Shown: positions 8,551-17,929 of the stretch, piece by piece
Position numbering within the stretch: the first letter of the stretch is position 1
How the letters are laid out: every line of letters starts with the position of its first letter
Assembly (NCBI RefSeq): GCF_001610975.1
Contig: NZ_CP013342.1
Coordinates: forward strand, 2,799,001-2,863,000
Direction of reading: 5' to 3'
Length of the DNA: 64,000 nucleotides
Source: Sphingopyxis terrae subsp. terrae NBRC 15098
GTDB taxonomy: Bacteria > Pseudomonadota > Alphaproteobacteria > Sphingomonadales > Sphingomonadaceae
Position numbers and translations under genes: made by a program
The notes under the pieces: model-generated
Told to the model about the DNA's origin: nothing
Databases searched by the model: none
What the model saw: the letters and a program-made list of their open reading frames with translations, nothing else

Positions 8551-9849
8551 TCAGTTTGTGGGCTGGTCCTGTCGTAAGGCGGACCAGCCCCAGAGGACGA
8601 GCCATCCGCAAAAAGCGGCCATCAGTCCGTAGCTGATCATCGGGTGCCAATTGTAGAGCAGGACGCCGATGGCGGGCGAGATGATATAGGCCGATCCATT
8701 GATCGACGCCGTCATCCCGGCGACGCTGCCTTGGTCGCGGCGCGGGACCGAGAGCGAGGCGCCGGCGGTAAATCCGGGCCGGAACAGTCCGAAGCCGAGC
8801 GAGGCGAGGGCGAAACCGATGACGATCGCGTGCAAATCCTGCGCCAGCCCGGTCATGAGGATGCCGACGCCCCCAAAAGCGGCGCCGTACAGGACGGTGG
8901 TGCGCGGGGTCATCTTGAGCAGCGGGATCAGCCCCCATTGCGAGAGCAGCGTCGCAAAGGCGCCGGCCATCAGCACGATACCCGTAATCGCTGCGCCTTC
9001 GTCGGGCCTCAGACGCAGATGCAGCCGGTCGAGAATGAGAAAGCCGATGACGCCGAGCATCATCGCCTGCGCCTGACCGCCGAAAAATCCCGCGAGCAGC
9101 CATGGGCGCACGCGCCGGTCGCGCCAGCCGAGCGATTCCTGCTCGGCGGGGTCGAGTTCATTCTCATCCTCGGCGGTCGGTTCGCCCGGTCCTGCGGAGA
9201 GCGGATAGGAGGCGATCGCACCGCGTGCCGCGAAGCGCGGCATATCGTCGGGAAGCCGCCAGCGCAGCATCACAAGCACCGTGAGGCCGATCAGGGCAAA
9301 GACGAGCAACGGCCCTGCAAGGCCGAAGATCGGGAGGATGAAGAAGGGCGCAACCGCGGGGCCGATCACCGTGCCGAGCCCGAAGGAGGAGGAGACCAGC
9401 GACAACGCCTGCGTGCGCTCCTCGGGATCGGTGCGTGCGGCAACATAGGCCTGGACCGCGGGCGGCGCGGCCGATCCAAAGCCGCCATAAAGACTGCGGA
9501 ACAGCGCGAAGAGAATGAAGGTCGCGCCGGCGGCGAGCCAGCCCTGGAGCCCGGCCCACAAGGTCACGCCGCACAGCGCCATCGACAGGAAAAAACCGAT
9601 GATTCCGCGCGCCATCAGCACCTTGCGCCCGCGCTTGTCCGACTGGCGCGCCCAATAGGGAGCGGTAAGCACCCAGAGCAAGGCCGACCAGCTGAACGCC
9701 AGGCTGACCCAGACATCGGGGATGTGAAGCTTGGCGCCGATGGCGGGAAGGATCGACTGCATTGCGGTATTGCCCGCGGCGGCGACGAGCATGATGGCGA
9801 AGAGGACAGCCATGCGATCGGCCGGAATCGAGCGCGTCATATTGCTCAA
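8551..9849 (-). CDS. MFS transporter (drug/sugar exporter-like)
   Basis: About 432 residues with twelve hydrophobic segments in two groups of six, separated by a charged loop rich in Glu (GEPTAEDENELDPAEQE, about residues 200-220). The loop-2 signature of the major facilitator family is present as 'WARQSDKRGRKVLMARGI'. This is a proton- or solute-coupled carrier. The overall look is of an MDR/tetracycline-type exporter, but the substrate cannot be read from the sequence. The start is likely the TTG at 9849, which has GGGGAGG five bases upstream; ATG at 9840 is the alternative. The gene is convergent with the ATPase gene (16 bases between stops). Confidence 0.85.
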   Translation of the reverse strand: MSNMTRSIPADRMAVLFAIMLVAAAGNTAMQSILPAIGAKLHIPDVWVSLAFSWSALLWVLTAPYWARQSDKRGRKVLMARGIIGFFLSMALCGVTLWAGLQGWLAAGATFILFALFRSLYGGFGSAAPPAVQAYVAARTDPEERTQALSLVSSSFGLGTVIGPAVAPFFILPIFGLAGPLLVFALIGLTVLVMLRWRLPDDMPRFAARGAIASYPLSAGPGEPTAEDENELDPAEQESLGWRDRRVRPWLLAGFFGGQAQAMMLGVIGFLILDRLHLRLRPDEGAAITGIVLMAGAFATLLSQWGLIPLLKMTPRTTVLYGAAFGGVGILMTGLAQDLHAIVIGFALASLGFGLFRPGFTAGASLSVPRRDQGSVAGMTASINGSAYIISPAIGVLLYNWHPMISYGLMAAFCGWLVLWGWSALRQDQPTN

Positions 9850-10002
9850 TTCGTCCTCCCCCTGTTTTCCAACCATTTACCGCAAGTGCCTGTTTCCCTA
9901 CACGCCGCCGGGCGTCTGTCCAGTGTCAAGACAGACTCTTTTCTTGCGCCGCCGCCACGATTTTGCCACTCCACCAAGAACCGCAACAACGCGAAAGCCA
10001 TC

Positions 10003-10641
10003 ATGACCAATCCGCGGGCGCAGGCCCAAGAATCGAAAATCGCGATGTCCCGTCGGATCCGCGAGAGGCTGAAGCGATTTTTTGGCCCTTGGGGTATGTT
10101 CGTGAAGGGATTCATCAAGCATCCCGTCATGGTCGGGTCGATCGTGCCCTCGTCACCGACGCTGATCCGCCACATGCTGCGGCCCGTCGACTGGAAGAAT
10201 ACCAAGCTGTTCGTCGAATATGGCCCCGGCGTCGGCACCTTTTGCCGCCCGGTGCTCGAACGGCTGGCGGGCGATGCGATGCTGATCGCGATCGACACGA
10301 ACGAGGATTTCATCGCCTATCTGCGCAAGGAGATCCGCGACAGCCGCTTCGTTGCGGTGCATGGCTCCGCGGCAGACGTTGAAGAAATCGTCAAGGCGCA
10401 CGGTTTCGACAAGGCCGATTATGTGCTGTCGGGTCTGCCCTTTTCGACGCTCCCGGCAGGCGTCGGGCCGGCGATCGCGGCAGCGACGCACCGCGTGCTA
10501 CGCCCGGGCGGGGCCTTCCTCGTCTATCAGTTCCGCGCCCGCGCCCGCGATTTTCTCGCGGCACATTTCAAGCGTATCGACAATGCCTTCGAATGGGTCA
10601 ATGTCCCGCCCTGCTTTCTGTTCTGGGGCTGGAAAGACTGA
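10003..10641 (+). CDS. Class I SAM-dependent methyltransferase, phospholipid N-methyltransferase-like
   Basis: A 212-residue protein. After a basic N-terminus (RRIRERLKRFFGPWGMFVKG) comes the segment HPVMVGSIVPSSPTLIRHML, shared by PmtA-type phosphatidylethanolamine N-methyltransferases and related rRNA-dimethylase-like enzymes. Motif I is VEYGPGVGTF. The Asp-containing IAIDTNEDF and SGLPFSTLP (the N/S-LP-F post-I motif) follow, and it ends WVNVPPCFLFWGWK. Amphipathic basic N-termini attach PmtA to anionic membranes. Likely reaction: methylation of phosphatidylethanolamine or a similar lipid. The neighbouring, convergent cardiolipin-synthase-like gene makes a lipid role plausible. Confidence 0.75.
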   Translation: MTNPRAQAQESKIAMSRRIRERLKRFFGPWGMFVKGFIKHPVMVGSIVPSSPTLIRHMLRPVDWKNTKLFVEYGPGVGTFCRPVLERLAGDAMLIAIDTNEDFIAYLRKEIRDSRFVAVHGSAADVEEIVKAHGFDKADYVLSGLPFSTLPAGVGPAIAAATHRVLRPGGAFLVYQFRARARDFLAAHFKRIDNAFEWVNVPPCFLFWGWKD

Positions 10642-10647
10642 GCGCTG

Positions 10648-11838
10648 TCAAAGCTCGGGATCGGGTTCGGCGAGCCCGAAATTCAGCCGCCGCGATACCG
10701 TATAATCGGCCACACCGACCACGAACCAGGCAAGCGTCCAGCGCAGCCGGGTCAGCCAGCCAGCGCGGGCCTTGTGCGTTTCGGCGGTGATCACGTCGCA
10801 ATCCTCTTCGAGTCCTGCGACGAAACCGCGCATGCGCTGTGCAAAGTCCGCATCCGCGATCCGCACCATGATCTCGACATTCACGAACAGGCTGCGCACG
10901 TCGAAATTGGCCGATCCGATATAGACGATGTCGTCGATGACGATCAGCTTAATGTGCAATTTGCACGGCCGATATTCCCAAACCGCCCCGCCTTTGCGCA
11001 GAAGATAGCCGTAGAGAAGGCGCGAGGCGCCGATCGTTGCGGCATTGTCAGATTTGCTCGCCATGACGAAACGTGCGCGCCCGAAGCGCGCGACGCGCCC
11101 GAGCCGGCGCAACATCCCCTGCGTCGGCGAGAAATAGGCCATCGCCATGTCGAGTTGCCGCGCCCCCTCGAGATCGGCGCGCACGGCGCGCGCCCATGGT
11201 GAGAGGCGCTGCGTCGGTCCGCCGACAAGCCAGGTCACGGCGCCATTTTCGACCGGCCATTCGCGGATCAGCCGCCGGAGCATGAGAAGCTTTCCGTCAT
11301 GATGGACGGCATAGTCGCGGATTTGCGCGAACCACTGGGCGGCGCGCGCGACGCTCGGCCCGCGCAGGACCATCCCCAGATCGAACCAGCAGTCGGGGCG
11401 CGGTGCGCTCAGATAGTCGTCGGATATGTTGAAGCCGCCGGTGATCGCGATATCGCCGTCGATCAGGATCAGCTTTTGGTGGTTGCGGATCAGATAGCTC
11501 GATCGCCAGCGGCGGGAGAAATAGGTCACTTCGCCGCCTGCGTCGCGCAGCGGCACGAAGATGTTGTCGGACGTGTTCGACGATCCGAAACTGTCGATGA
11601 CCGCGCGCACGCGGACGCCGCGCCGCGCCGCGCGGGCAAGGGCTTCTAGAACGTCGGTCCCTGCGCCGTCGCCCTCGAAGATATACATGACGAGATCGAT
11701 GCTGCGGATAGCGCCATTGATCAGGGCGAGCAACCGGTCGAGCCGCGCGGCGCCGTCGAACAGCAGCTCGATCCGGTGCCCCGCCACATCGGCGCTCCAA
11801 TGCAATCGCTCGCGGGCGGGGGCAGGGGGTTCGGTCAT
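10648..11838 (-). CDS. Phospholipase D-like protein, cardiolipin synthase family
   Basis: A 396-residue protein with two PLD catalytic motifs. The first is HxKxxxxD in NHQKLILIDGDIAITGG and the second in LHIKLIVIDDIVYIGSANFD; both have complete HKD residues, the second followed by GSxNxD. Between them are the RRLIREWP and GGP regions typical of bacterial cardiolipin synthase/ClsB-like enzymes. There are no N-terminal membrane helices, unlike ClsA, so it resembles ClsB/C or a PLD-like phosphodiesterase. The start at 11838 (MTEPPAPARE) has AGGGG about five bases upstream. Substrate is probably phosphatidylglycerol, inferred from the family. Confidence 0.82.
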   Translation of the reverse strand: MTEPPAPARERLHWSADVAGHRIELLFDGAARLDRLLALINGAIRSIDLVMYIFEGDGAGTDVLEALARAARRGVRVRAVIDSFGSSNTSDNIFVPLRDAGGEVTYFSRRWRSSYLIRNHQKLILIDGDIAITGGFNISDDYLSAPRPDCWFDLGMVLRGPSVARAAQWFAQIRDYAVHHDGKLLMLRRLIREWPVENGAVTWLVGGPTQRLSPWARAVRADLEGARQLDMAMAYFSPTQGMLRRLGRVARFGRARFVMASKSDNAATIGASRLLYGYLLRKGGAVWEYRPCKLHIKLIVIDDIVYIGSANFDVRSLFVNVEIMVRIADADFAQRMRGFVAGLEEDCDVITAETHKARAGWLTRLRWTLAWFVVGVADYTVSRRLNFGLAEPDPEL

Positions 11839-11891
11839 CGTGCCCCTGTCATAAGCAGGAGCCTCGAAGCGCCGCAAGCACCCCGGTTTTG

Positions 11892-11920
11892 TTGACATAT
11901 CGGGTGCCGCCTGCTAGCGC
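11892..11920 (+). promoter_or_regulatory. Putative promoter of rpoZ
   Basis: TTGACA at 11892-11897, then 17 bases, then TAGCGC at 11915-11920. The -35 is perfect and the -10 only partly conserved. It lies 55 bases before the rpoZ start, a sensible leader length, and no other gene intervenes. Confidence 0.45.
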
Positions 11921-11975
11921 GCAGCGCTTGCCGCCATGCCCATCGGGCTGGCCTCTCCTCATCTAAGGAAACAAG

Positions 11976-12320
11976 ATGGCCCGCGTTACCGTCGAAGATT
12001 GCGTCGACAAAGTTCCCAACCGTTTCGATCTGGTGCTGCTTTCGGCGCATCGCGCCCGCGAAATTTCGGGCGGCTCGGAGCTGACCATCGATCGCGATCG
12101 CGACAAGAATCCGGTCGTCGCGCTGCGCGAGATCGCCGAACAGACGATTCGCCCCGTCGACCTCAAGGACGCGCTCACCGGATCGCTGCAGAAGGTTGTC
12201 GTCGACGATGACGATACGCCCGATGAAATCAGCTCGATCGCGCGCTCGGCCGAGGCGCTTCGCCTCACCGCCGCTGCGCCGCCGCGCAGCCCTGCGGGCG
12301 GCGGTGCCGATTTCGACTGA
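11976..12320 (+). CDS. rpoZ: DNA-directed RNA polymerase omega subunit
   Basis: A 114-residue protein that matches omega from the first residue: [20 protein letters not shown], then SAHRAREI, and [11 protein letters not shown] at the end of the conserved helical core (about residues 1-60). Omega wraps the beta' C-terminus and helps RNA polymerase assembly and ppGpp response. The C-terminal 40 residues are a low-complexity acidic and Ala/Pro/Gly tail, as is usual in alphaproteobacteria. It is a monocistronic unit: an upstream TTGACA promoter and a strong terminator after the stop. The neighbouring cardiolipin-synthase-like gene is divergent and the DUF3800 gene is convergent. Confidence 0.96.
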   Translation: MARVTVEDCVDKVPNRFDLVLLSAHRAREISGGSELTIDRDRDKNPVVALREIAEQTIRPVDLKDALTGSLQKVVVDDDDTPDEISSIARSAEALRLTAAAPPRSPAGGGADFD

Positions 12321-12344
12321 GGTCGACGAATGCATCACCGGAGG

Positions 12345-12370
12345 GGGCCGCGGGAAACCGCGGCCCTTCT
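12345..12370 (+). terminator. Rho-independent terminator after rpoZ
   Basis: GGGCCGCGG (12345-12353) pairs perfectly with CCGCGGCCC (12358-12366) around a stable GAAA tetraloop, then TTCTTC. It starts 24 bases after the rpoZ stop. Confidence 0.75.
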
Positions 12371-12399
12371 TCGTTGGCGCGGCGTCTCGGTCGGGACGC

Positions 12400-13005
12400 T
12401 CAGGGAAGCTGCGCAAGCTCGGCGACACGGATCGCGCGCGAGGCGAGCATCGGTTCGATGATGATGCCGATGCGCCGTGCACGCGGTGACGCGACCTCGA
12501 CATTATAGAGGCTGTTCGCGACGACATCGGCGATCTGCACGCCGTCCGAGCGGCGGCTGTCGGCGAGCGACGCGCGGCCCCAGCCGCCGAGCCCGGTCTG
12601 GATCGCCTCGCGGACATTTTCGAGAATTTTGGGATCGTAGCGGCCGTCGTCGATCACCACGTCGCTGCACACGCCGCCGGTTTCGGGAAGCCAGCTTCCG
12701 ATCGCGAGATCAAGAAGCGCCGCGTAGAGCGCCAGATCGCTTGTCGGCTGGCCGTTGGCCGGCGGCTGGAGCCGCGCGCGTTTGGCGACGGCCACCCAGG
12801 CGCGTCCGCCGGCCCGGTCGAAAAGTTCGAGGAGATAGGCGCGCTCGGTCAGGCTGATACGGCTGCCCTTGAGTTCGCCGCGCAGGCCCGTCACGGCGCG
12901 AAAGCGCGCATGGATTTGCGCCGCGGCTTCGGGGGTAAGCATCACAGCGGCAAAGGTCATCGCACCGGCATTGAGGCCGCCCGATTCGTCGCAATAGATG
13001 GTCAT
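12400..13005 (-). CDS. DUF3800 domain protein (RNase H-like fold)
   Basis: A 201-residue cytoplasmic protein starting MTIYCDESG at 13005. The N-terminal YCDESG strand, a second acidic strand SDVVIDDGRYD near residue 125, and the closing RSDGVQIADVVANSLYN motif match DUF3800. In that family conserved Asp/Glu residues resemble an RNase H/integrase-like metal centre. Members are scattered among bacteria and phages, and their role is unsettled; some sit in defence or mobile contexts. Here it lies between rpoZ and exported-protein genes, with no phage or defence neighbours, so context gives no function. It faces rpoZ convergently. Confidence 0.72.
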   Translation of the reverse strand: MTIYCDESGGLNAGAMTFAAVMLTPEAAAQIHARFRAVTGLRGELKGSRISLTERAYLLELFDRAGGRAWVAVAKRARLQPPANGQPTSDLALYAALLDLAIGSWLPETGGVCSDVVIDDGRYDPKILENVREAIQTGLGGWGRASLADSRRSDGVQIADVVANSLYNVEVASPRARRIGIIIEPMLASRAIRVAELAQLP

Positions 13006-13030
13006 GCCTGCGCCGCGCCCCGTACGTCGA

Positions 13031-13513
13031 TCATTTGACGCGGCCGAAAAAGGCAACCGAGCGCGATCCGCCTGCCGGTACGGCGGTGCTCCAGAGCCAG
13101 CGGACGTGGGTCACGTCGGCATCGGTCGCCGCGCGCGGCGTTCCATCGGCGCCCGGGAGGGTGAGTCCCGCAAGATCGCCGAAGCTCTTGCCGCCGTCGA
13201 CCGAGACACTGAAATCGGCGCGGTCGTTGGTGCCGTCGAAGGCCAGCCCCGCGGGGATCGGGTTGACGATGCGAACCCCCGTCGCCGGGCTGGGCCCGGG
13301 ATTGGCGAACAGCAGCGTGACGCGCACGCGGTCGCCGGGAACGACCACGTCCGGGGCGACATAGGATTTGACGGGCTTGCCGCTGGCGACGCCGCTGATC
13401 TTCTCGAGTTCCACCGTAGAGGTCAGCGCACCCTTTTCCTGCGCGGCGACCATGGGCGCCGCGGCGCCAAGGCCCGCCGCGAGAATATATGCGATAAGCC
13501 TGCCGCGCATCAT
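13031..13513 (-). CDS. Exported DUF11-like repeat protein
   Basis: A 160-residue protein with a clear signal peptide (MMRGRLIAYILAAGLGAAAP then MVAAQ, cleavage likely after AQ). The mature part is a single immunoglobulin-like beta domain of the kind in DUF11 surface proteins. VVPGDRVRVTLLFANPGPSP is followed by NPIPAGLAFDG, and it ends at SRSVAFFGRVK. The usual DUF11 motif 'GD.v.Ytit..N.g...a..v.v.D.lP.g' is matched closely. It probably sits in the periplasm or at the cell surface; a partner is not known. It lies 25 bases upstream of the DUF3800 gene on the same strand. Confidence 0.68.
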   Translation of the reverse strand: MMRGRLIAYILAAGLGAAAPMVAAQEKGALTSTVELEKISGVASGKPVKSYVAPDVVVPGDRVRVTLLFANPGPSPATGVRIVNPIPAGLAFDGTNDRADFSVSVDGGKSFGDLAGLTLPGADGTPRAATDADVTHVRWLWSTAVPAGGSRSVAFFGRVK

Positions 13514-13544
13514 CTGGTCCTTCGAAAGGTGAAAATTGATCTGC

Positions 13545-13937
13545 TCAAGCAGGGCAGGGATAGCGTTTCCGCATCAGCCCGTCGAACGCCATGTTGATCG
13601 TCGTGCGGCTGCGGCTCTGCGGCGGATAGGTGCGAAGATGCGCGAGCCATTGCTCGGGGGTCAGCGTGCCGCTCTTGGGCGGGCAACTCGCCGATTTGCG
13701 CCCCGCTTTGCGGTCGGCCTCGATCCGCGCCTGATAGCGTTTGCCCGCCGCGATGACTTCGCTCTTGAGCCGGTCCGCCTCGGGCATGGCAAGCGCAAGC
13801 GGACCCAGCCGCTGCAGCGCTTCGGCGCGCTGGAGAAAGGCCGCTACGCTCATGTCGCCGGGCGACGCCGCGGTCAGAGCCAGCCAGGCGGCCAAGGCCG
13901 AAGCCATTTCGATGCGCTGCGTCCTGCCGTTCATCAT
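13545..13937 (-). CDS. Small exported protein of unknown function
   Basis: A 130-residue protein starting MMNGRTQRIEMASALAAWLA, which looks like a signal peptide with cleavage near TAASPG. The mature part is helical and charged (MSVAAFLQRAEALQRLGPLA; IAAGKRYQARIEADRKAGRK), with one cysteine pair spaced far apart (SCPPKSG and the terminal YPCPA). I do not recognise a family. It lies between ftsH and the DUF11-like gene on the same strand, 31 bases from the latter, so it may be co-transcribed with it. The start could equally be the second ATG at 13934. Confidence 0.6.
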   Translation of the reverse strand: MMNGRTQRIEMASALAAWLALTAASPGDMSVAAFLQRAEALQRLGPLALAMPEADRLKSEVIAAGKRYQARIEADRKAGRKSASCPPKSGTLTPEQWLAHLRTYPPQSRSRTTINMAFDGLMRKRYPCPA

Positions 13938-13986
13938 GCCGCCGAAATCTCTCCCGCGCCCTGAATGCCGGCTGAATCGGCGATCG

Positions 13987-15930
13987 TCACGCGCCTTGTG
14001 GATGCGTGTCGCCAAAGGGGCGCGGTTTGCGCTTGATCTGCGGCAGGCCGCCAGCGTGCCCTTGAATGGGGGCGCCGGGCTTGTTCGCGTCGCTGTCGCG
14101 GCCAATGTCCTCGCCCTTGATCGCGCGGCGCGCCTCCTCGCCCGACAGCGTCTCATATTCGAGCAGCGCTCCTGCAAGCAGATGCAGCTCGTCGAGATGG
14201 TCGGTGAGCACCTTGCGCGCCGTCTTCTCGCCGTCCTCGACGAGGCGGCGGACTTCGGCGTCGATCAGCTTGGCGGTCTCCTCGGACATATTCTGCGCGC
14301 GCGAGACGCTGTGGCCGAGGAAAACCTCGTCCTGATTGTCGCGGTAGCGCAGCCAGCCGAGCTTGTCGGACATGCCATATTCCATGACCATCGAGCGCGC
14401 CATGTCGGTGGCCTGCTGGATGTCGTTCGACGCACCGGTATTAAGCTCGTCCTTGCCGTAGATGAGCTGTTCGGCGATGCGGCCGCCGAAGCAGAGCGCG
14501 AGGCGCGCCTTCATCTGCTTCATGCTCATCGAATAGCGGTCGCGTTCGGGAAGGTTCCACGTCACGCCCAGCGCGCGGCCGCGCGGGATGATCGTCACCT
14601 TGTGCAGCGGATCATTATGCTCGACATGGATCGACACGAGTGCGTGGCCCGCCTCGTGATAGGCGGTCGCCTTCTTTTCGTCCTCGGTCATCACCATCGA
14701 ACGGCGTTCGGCGCCCATGAGCACCTTGTCCTTGGCTTCCTCGAACTCGCCCGACGCGATCAGGCGCTTGCCCTTGCGCGCCGCAAGCAGCGCGGCCTCG
14801 TTGGCGAGGTTGGCAAGGTCGGCGCCCGAAAAGCCGGGCGTGCCGCGCGCGATGCGGCGCAGGTCGACGTCGGGGGCGAGCGGCTTCTTGCGCGTATGGA
14901 CCTCGAGGATCTTCTGGCGGCCTTCGATGTCGGGGCGCGGGACGACGACCTGGCGGTCGAACCGGCCCGGACGCAGCAGCGCGGGATCGAGAACGTCGGG
15001 ACGGTTGGTCGCGGCGACGATGATAATGCCCTCGTTCGCTTCGAAGCCGTCCATTTCGACGAGCAGCTGGTTGAGCGTCTGTTCGCGCTCGTCATTGCCG
15101 TTGCCGAGGCCGGCACCGCGATGGCGGCCGACCGCGTCGATTTCGTCGATGAAGACAATGCACGGCGCGTTGCGTTTCGCCTGCTCGAACATGTCGCGGA
15201 CCCGGCTGGCGCCCACGCCGACGAACATTTCGACGAAGTCTGAACCCGAGATGGTGAAGAAGGGGACGCCCGCCTCGCCCGCGATCGCGCGAGCGAGCAG
15301 CGTCTTGCCGGTCCCCGGCGAGCCGACGAGCAGTGCGCCCTTCGGAATCTGACCGCCAAGCTTTGAAAATTTGGTGGGGTCCTTCAGGAATTCGACGATT
15401 TCCTGCAACTCCTCGCGCGCCTCGTCGATGCCCGCGACATCGTCGAAGGTCACGCGGCCCTGCTTCTCGGTAAGCATCTTCGCGCGGCTCTTGCCGAAGC
15501 CCATCGCGCCCGACCCGTTATTTTTCTGAACCTGGCGGAAAACGAAGAAAGCGATGCCGAGGATCAACATGAAGGGCAGCGCCTGGATCAGCAGATAGAC
15601 CCAGATATTGCCCTGATCGGTCGGCTTGCCGTCATATTTGACGCCATTGTCGTTGAGCAGCTTGAGCAGTTCGGGATCGCGGACGATATTGGCCGAAAAG
15701 CTTTCGCCGCTGTTCAGCTTGCCGGAAACGCGGTCGTCGGAGAGGACGACTTCCTTCACCGCGCCTTCCTGAACCTTTTGACGGAACTCCGAATAAGCCA
15801 TCGGAGAACCCGTGCCCTGCGAGGCGCCGCCGAACATCGACGCGACGAGGAGCATGGCAAGCAGAATGCCGCTCCAGATCATCACGCTCTTCATCCAGGG
15901 GTTGCCCTGCGGTTCCTTGTCGTCCTGCAT
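13987..15930 (-). CDS. ftsH: ATP-dependent zinc metalloprotease FtsH
   Basis: A 647-residue membrane protease from the start [10 protein letters not shown]. It has two N-terminal membrane helices ([18 protein letters not shown] and [20 protein letters not shown]) flanking a periplasmic domain. The AAA+ module has Walker A GSPGTGKT, Walker [15 protein letters not shown], and the second-region [20 protein letters not shown]. The zinc site HEAGH lies in the C-terminal peptidase domain. FtsH degrades misfolded membrane proteins and short-lived regulators. Downstream of tilS and cpoB on the same strand, it is in the common alphaproteobacterial order. An upstream TTG (15987) would add 19 residues and is less likely. 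Confidence 0.97.
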   Translation of the reverse strand: MQDDKEPQGNPWMKSVMIWSGILLAMLLVASMFGGASQGTGSPMAYSEFRQKVQEGAVKEVVLSDDRVSGKLNSGESFSANIVRDPELLKLLNDNGVKYDGKPTDQGNIWVYLLIQALPFMLILGIAFFVFRQVQKNNGSGAMGFGKSRAKMLTEKQGRVTFDDVAGIDEAREELQEIVEFLKDPTKFSKLGGQIPKGALLVGSPGTGKTLLARAIAGEAGVPFFTISGSDFVEMFVGVGASRVRDMFEQAKRNAPCIVFIDEIDAVGRHRGAGLGNGNDEREQTLNQLLVEMDGFEANEGIIIVAATNRPDVLDPALLRPGRFDRQVVVPRPDIEGRQKILEVHTRKKPLAPDVDLRRIARGTPGFSGADLANLANEAALLAARKGKRLIASGEFEEAKDKVLMGAERRSMVMTEDEKKATAYHEAGHALVSIHVEHNDPLHKVTIIPRGRALGVTWNLPERDRYSMSMKQMKARLALCFGGRIAEQLIYGKDELNTGASNDIQQATDMARSMVMEYGMSDKLGWLRYRDNQDEVFLGHSVSRAQNMSEETAKLIDAEVRRLVEDGEKTARKVLTDHLDELHLLAGALLEYETLSGEEARRAIKGEDIGRDSDANKPGAPIQGHAGGLPQIKRKPRPFGDTHPQGA

Positions 15931-16032
15931 TCGGAGAATATCCCAATCAACGCCAGCATCGCGAGAAGCCGCGACCATAGGCTGCAAGATAGGAATATCC
16001 GGTTAAATGACAATGCGCCAAGCGCGATAAAT

Positions 16033-17025
16033 TCAGCTTTTCCGCCGCGGCGCCGAGGAAATGCGCCAGATTGAGCCGTCGCGCTCGCCCGCGGCGTCGA
16101 TCAACAGGCTGCCGACCATTGCGCGCCGGCCCTCGCGCATCGCCGCGATGACCGTGTCGAGGGTGACGCCCCGCAGCACGAGTCGCGGGTCGGCATGCGA
16201 AAGGCGGCGCATGACGATGCGGCGGAAAAGCTCGGGCGGATAGCCGAGATCGCGGATGACGGCCGTGTCGTCGACCTCGGGCCAGCTCGTGATCGCCTGG
16301 TCGACAGCCCAGTCGAGCGCCTCGTCGGCTTCGGCGAGCCAGCGCGCCGAGCGCGCGGCGGCTTCGGCGTCGATCGTGGACTGATAGCGCAGCGCATGGC
16401 GCAGCCGCGCCCGGTCGAAGCGCTCGTCACTGTTCGACGGGTCGTCGACGAACGGAATGTCCTGGTCGAGCGCGAGCCGCGTCAGGTCCATGTGCCGCCA
16501 GCCGAGCAGCGGGCGCAAAACCTGGCCGTTGCGGGCGCGGATCGAGGCAAGGCCGCCGACGCCGCTGCTGCGGTTGAGCCGCATGATCATCGTTTCGAGC
16601 TGATCGTCAGCATGGTGCGCGGTGACGATGAAGTCGATTCCCTGTTCGCGGCGCCAGCCGTCGAGCAGATCATAGCGCGCCGAGCGCGCGGCGGCCTGCA
16701 GCGAGCCCGCAATTGGACTATCCGGCGTCAGCGTCGCGTGGGGAATATGTTCACGCGCGCAGAAGGCCGCGACCATGCGCGCCTCTTCGGCCGAACCGCT
16801 GCGCAATCCGTGATCGACCGTCGCCGCCCGGACCTGCCCGGGCAGCAGCGAAGCCATCAGCCAGAGCAGCGCCATGCTGTCCGGGCCACCCGATACGGCG
16901 ACGCCATAGTCACGGCGATGCCAGTCGGCGCCGACGAGCGCGGCGAGTTCGCCGCCGAGCCGCTCGACGGCGTCGCTGTCAACAGCCTGCTTTTGCTTTT
17001 GCGGCGGCAGCATCGTCGCGGACAT
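16033..17025 (-). CDS. tilS: tRNA(Ile)-lysidine synthetase
   Basis: About 330 residues. The PP-loop SGGPDS lies at residues 45-50 (GVAVSGGPDSMALLW) and binds ATP. The family block TVDHGLR follows, with FIVTAHHADDQLETMIMRL and 'GLASIRARNGQVLRPLL'. TilS adds lysine to C34 of tRNA-Ile(CAU), changing both decoding and charging. The C-terminal substrate domains of longer TilS proteins are short here, as in many alphaproteobacteria. The start is uncertain: ATG at 17025 or 17013, both inside the 3' end of the cpoB-like gene, so translation is likely coupled to it. Confidence 0.93.
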   Translation of the reverse strand: MSATMLPPQKQKQAVDSDAVERLGGELAALVGADWHRRDYGVAVSGGPDSMALLWLMASLLPGQVRAATVDHGLRSGSAEEARMVAAFCAREHIPHATLTPDSPIAGSLQAAARSARYDLLDGWRREQGIDFIVTAHHADDQLETMIMRLNRSSGVGGLASIRARNGQVLRPLLGWRHMDLTRLALDQDIPFVDDPSNSDERFDRARLRHALRYQSTIDAEAAARSARWLAEADEALDWAVDQAITSWPEVDDTAVIRDLGYPPELFRRIVMRRLSHADPRLVLRGVTLDTVIAAMREGRRAMVGSLLIDAAGERDGSIWRISSAPRRKS

Positions 17026-17929
17026 CCTTCGGTGCCTTGTCGCCATAGACCTCATCCAGTTCGCGGAAGGCCTTGCAGGCGTCGGCTTTGCGCCCGAGCT
17101 TGTCGAGCGCTACTCCCATATACATCAGGCTGTGCGGCGCGCGGGGCCCGCTCGGCCGATCCTTGTAATTATTATAGAAAGCGACGGCGGCAAGGCTGGG
17201 CTTGCCTTCATCGAGATAGGCGCGCCCGAGCAGGTTCTGCGCATAGCTTGCCTGGTTGCTCTTCGGCCATTTTGCCACGACCTGTTTGAGCTGCGCCTGC
17301 GCCTCGGGATAGAGTTTGGCATCCCACAGGCGGAAGCCGTAGGTATAGGCATCTTCGGCTTCGTTGCCGGTCGCCGGAATTTCGACCTTCTTGACGAGCG
17401 CGAGCCGGTTGGCGTCGGGTTTGCTCGCGGCGGGCGTCGTCGTCGAGGGCTTTTTGGTGGTCGTGGTCGTCGACGCCTGCGTCACCGTGGCAGGCTTGGT
17501 CGCCCCCGAACCCGATGCAAGCGGCAGACTTGCCGGGGTTTCACCGCCAATGGCGGGGGCGGCAAGGCGTTTTTCCATTTCGGCCTTATAGGCGGCGAAC
17601 TGCTTTTCGAGTTCGCGTAGCTGATAGCTGTTCTGCTCGGTCTGGCCGGTGAGGGTCTGAAGCTGGGCTTCGAGCGCATCGACGCGCGCGGTGAGGTCGA
17701 TGACCGGGGCATTGCCCTTCGCGCGCTCGCCGGGCGTGTTGTCGGGTGCGATCTCGCCCTCGAAGAAGGCGGGGCTGCCGCCGGGGAAAACCGAGCGCTG
17801 GACCGCCCGCATTTCCTTTTCCAACCGCTCGACGCGCTTGTCGATCCCGGCGTCCTGCGCCTGTGCAACAGGCGCCGCTGTCAGCGCGATCATTGCCGCG
17901 CCGATCAAAGACCCTTGTAACTTCCTCAT
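16979..17929 (-). CDS. Tol-Pal system protein YbgF/CpoB-like, TPR repeats
   Basis: A 316-residue exported protein: signal peptide MRKLQGSLIGAAMIALTAAP with AQA-QD cleavage. Then an N-terminal trimerising coiled coil follows (IDKRVERLEKEMRAVQR, and LTARVDALEAQLQTLTGQTE). A Ser/Thr/Pro/Lys linker (about residues 140-185) contains a TTTTTKKPSTTTP run. The C-terminal tetratricopeptide repeats begin at DAYTYGFRLWDAKLYPEAQ. YbgF/CpoB coordinates peptidoglycan synthesis with outer membrane constriction through TolA. The tol-pal genes themselves are not in the window. The 3' end overlaps tilS. Confidence 0.88.
   Translation of the reverse strand: MRKLQGSLIGAAMIALTAAPVAQAQDAGIDKRVERLEKEMRAVQRSVFPGGSPAFFEGEIAPDNTPGERAKGNAPVIDLTARVDALEAQLQTLTGQTEQNSYQLRELEKQFAAYKAEMEKRLAAPAIGGETPASLPLASGSGATKPATVTQASTTTTTKKPSTTTPAASKPDANRLALVKKVEIPATGNEAEDAYTYGFRLWDAKLYPEAQAQLKQVVAKWPKSNQASYAQNLLGRAYLDEGKPSLAAVAFYNNYKDRPSGPRAPHSLMYMGVALDKLGRKADACKAFRELDEVYGDKAPKDVRDDAAAAKAKAGC

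Noticed and set aside
8644-10002. Upstream extension of the methyltransferase frame through the MFS gene
   Set aside because: The first 450 residues are the antisense of the MFS transporter and carry no motif; only the part from 10003 matches the methyltransferase family.
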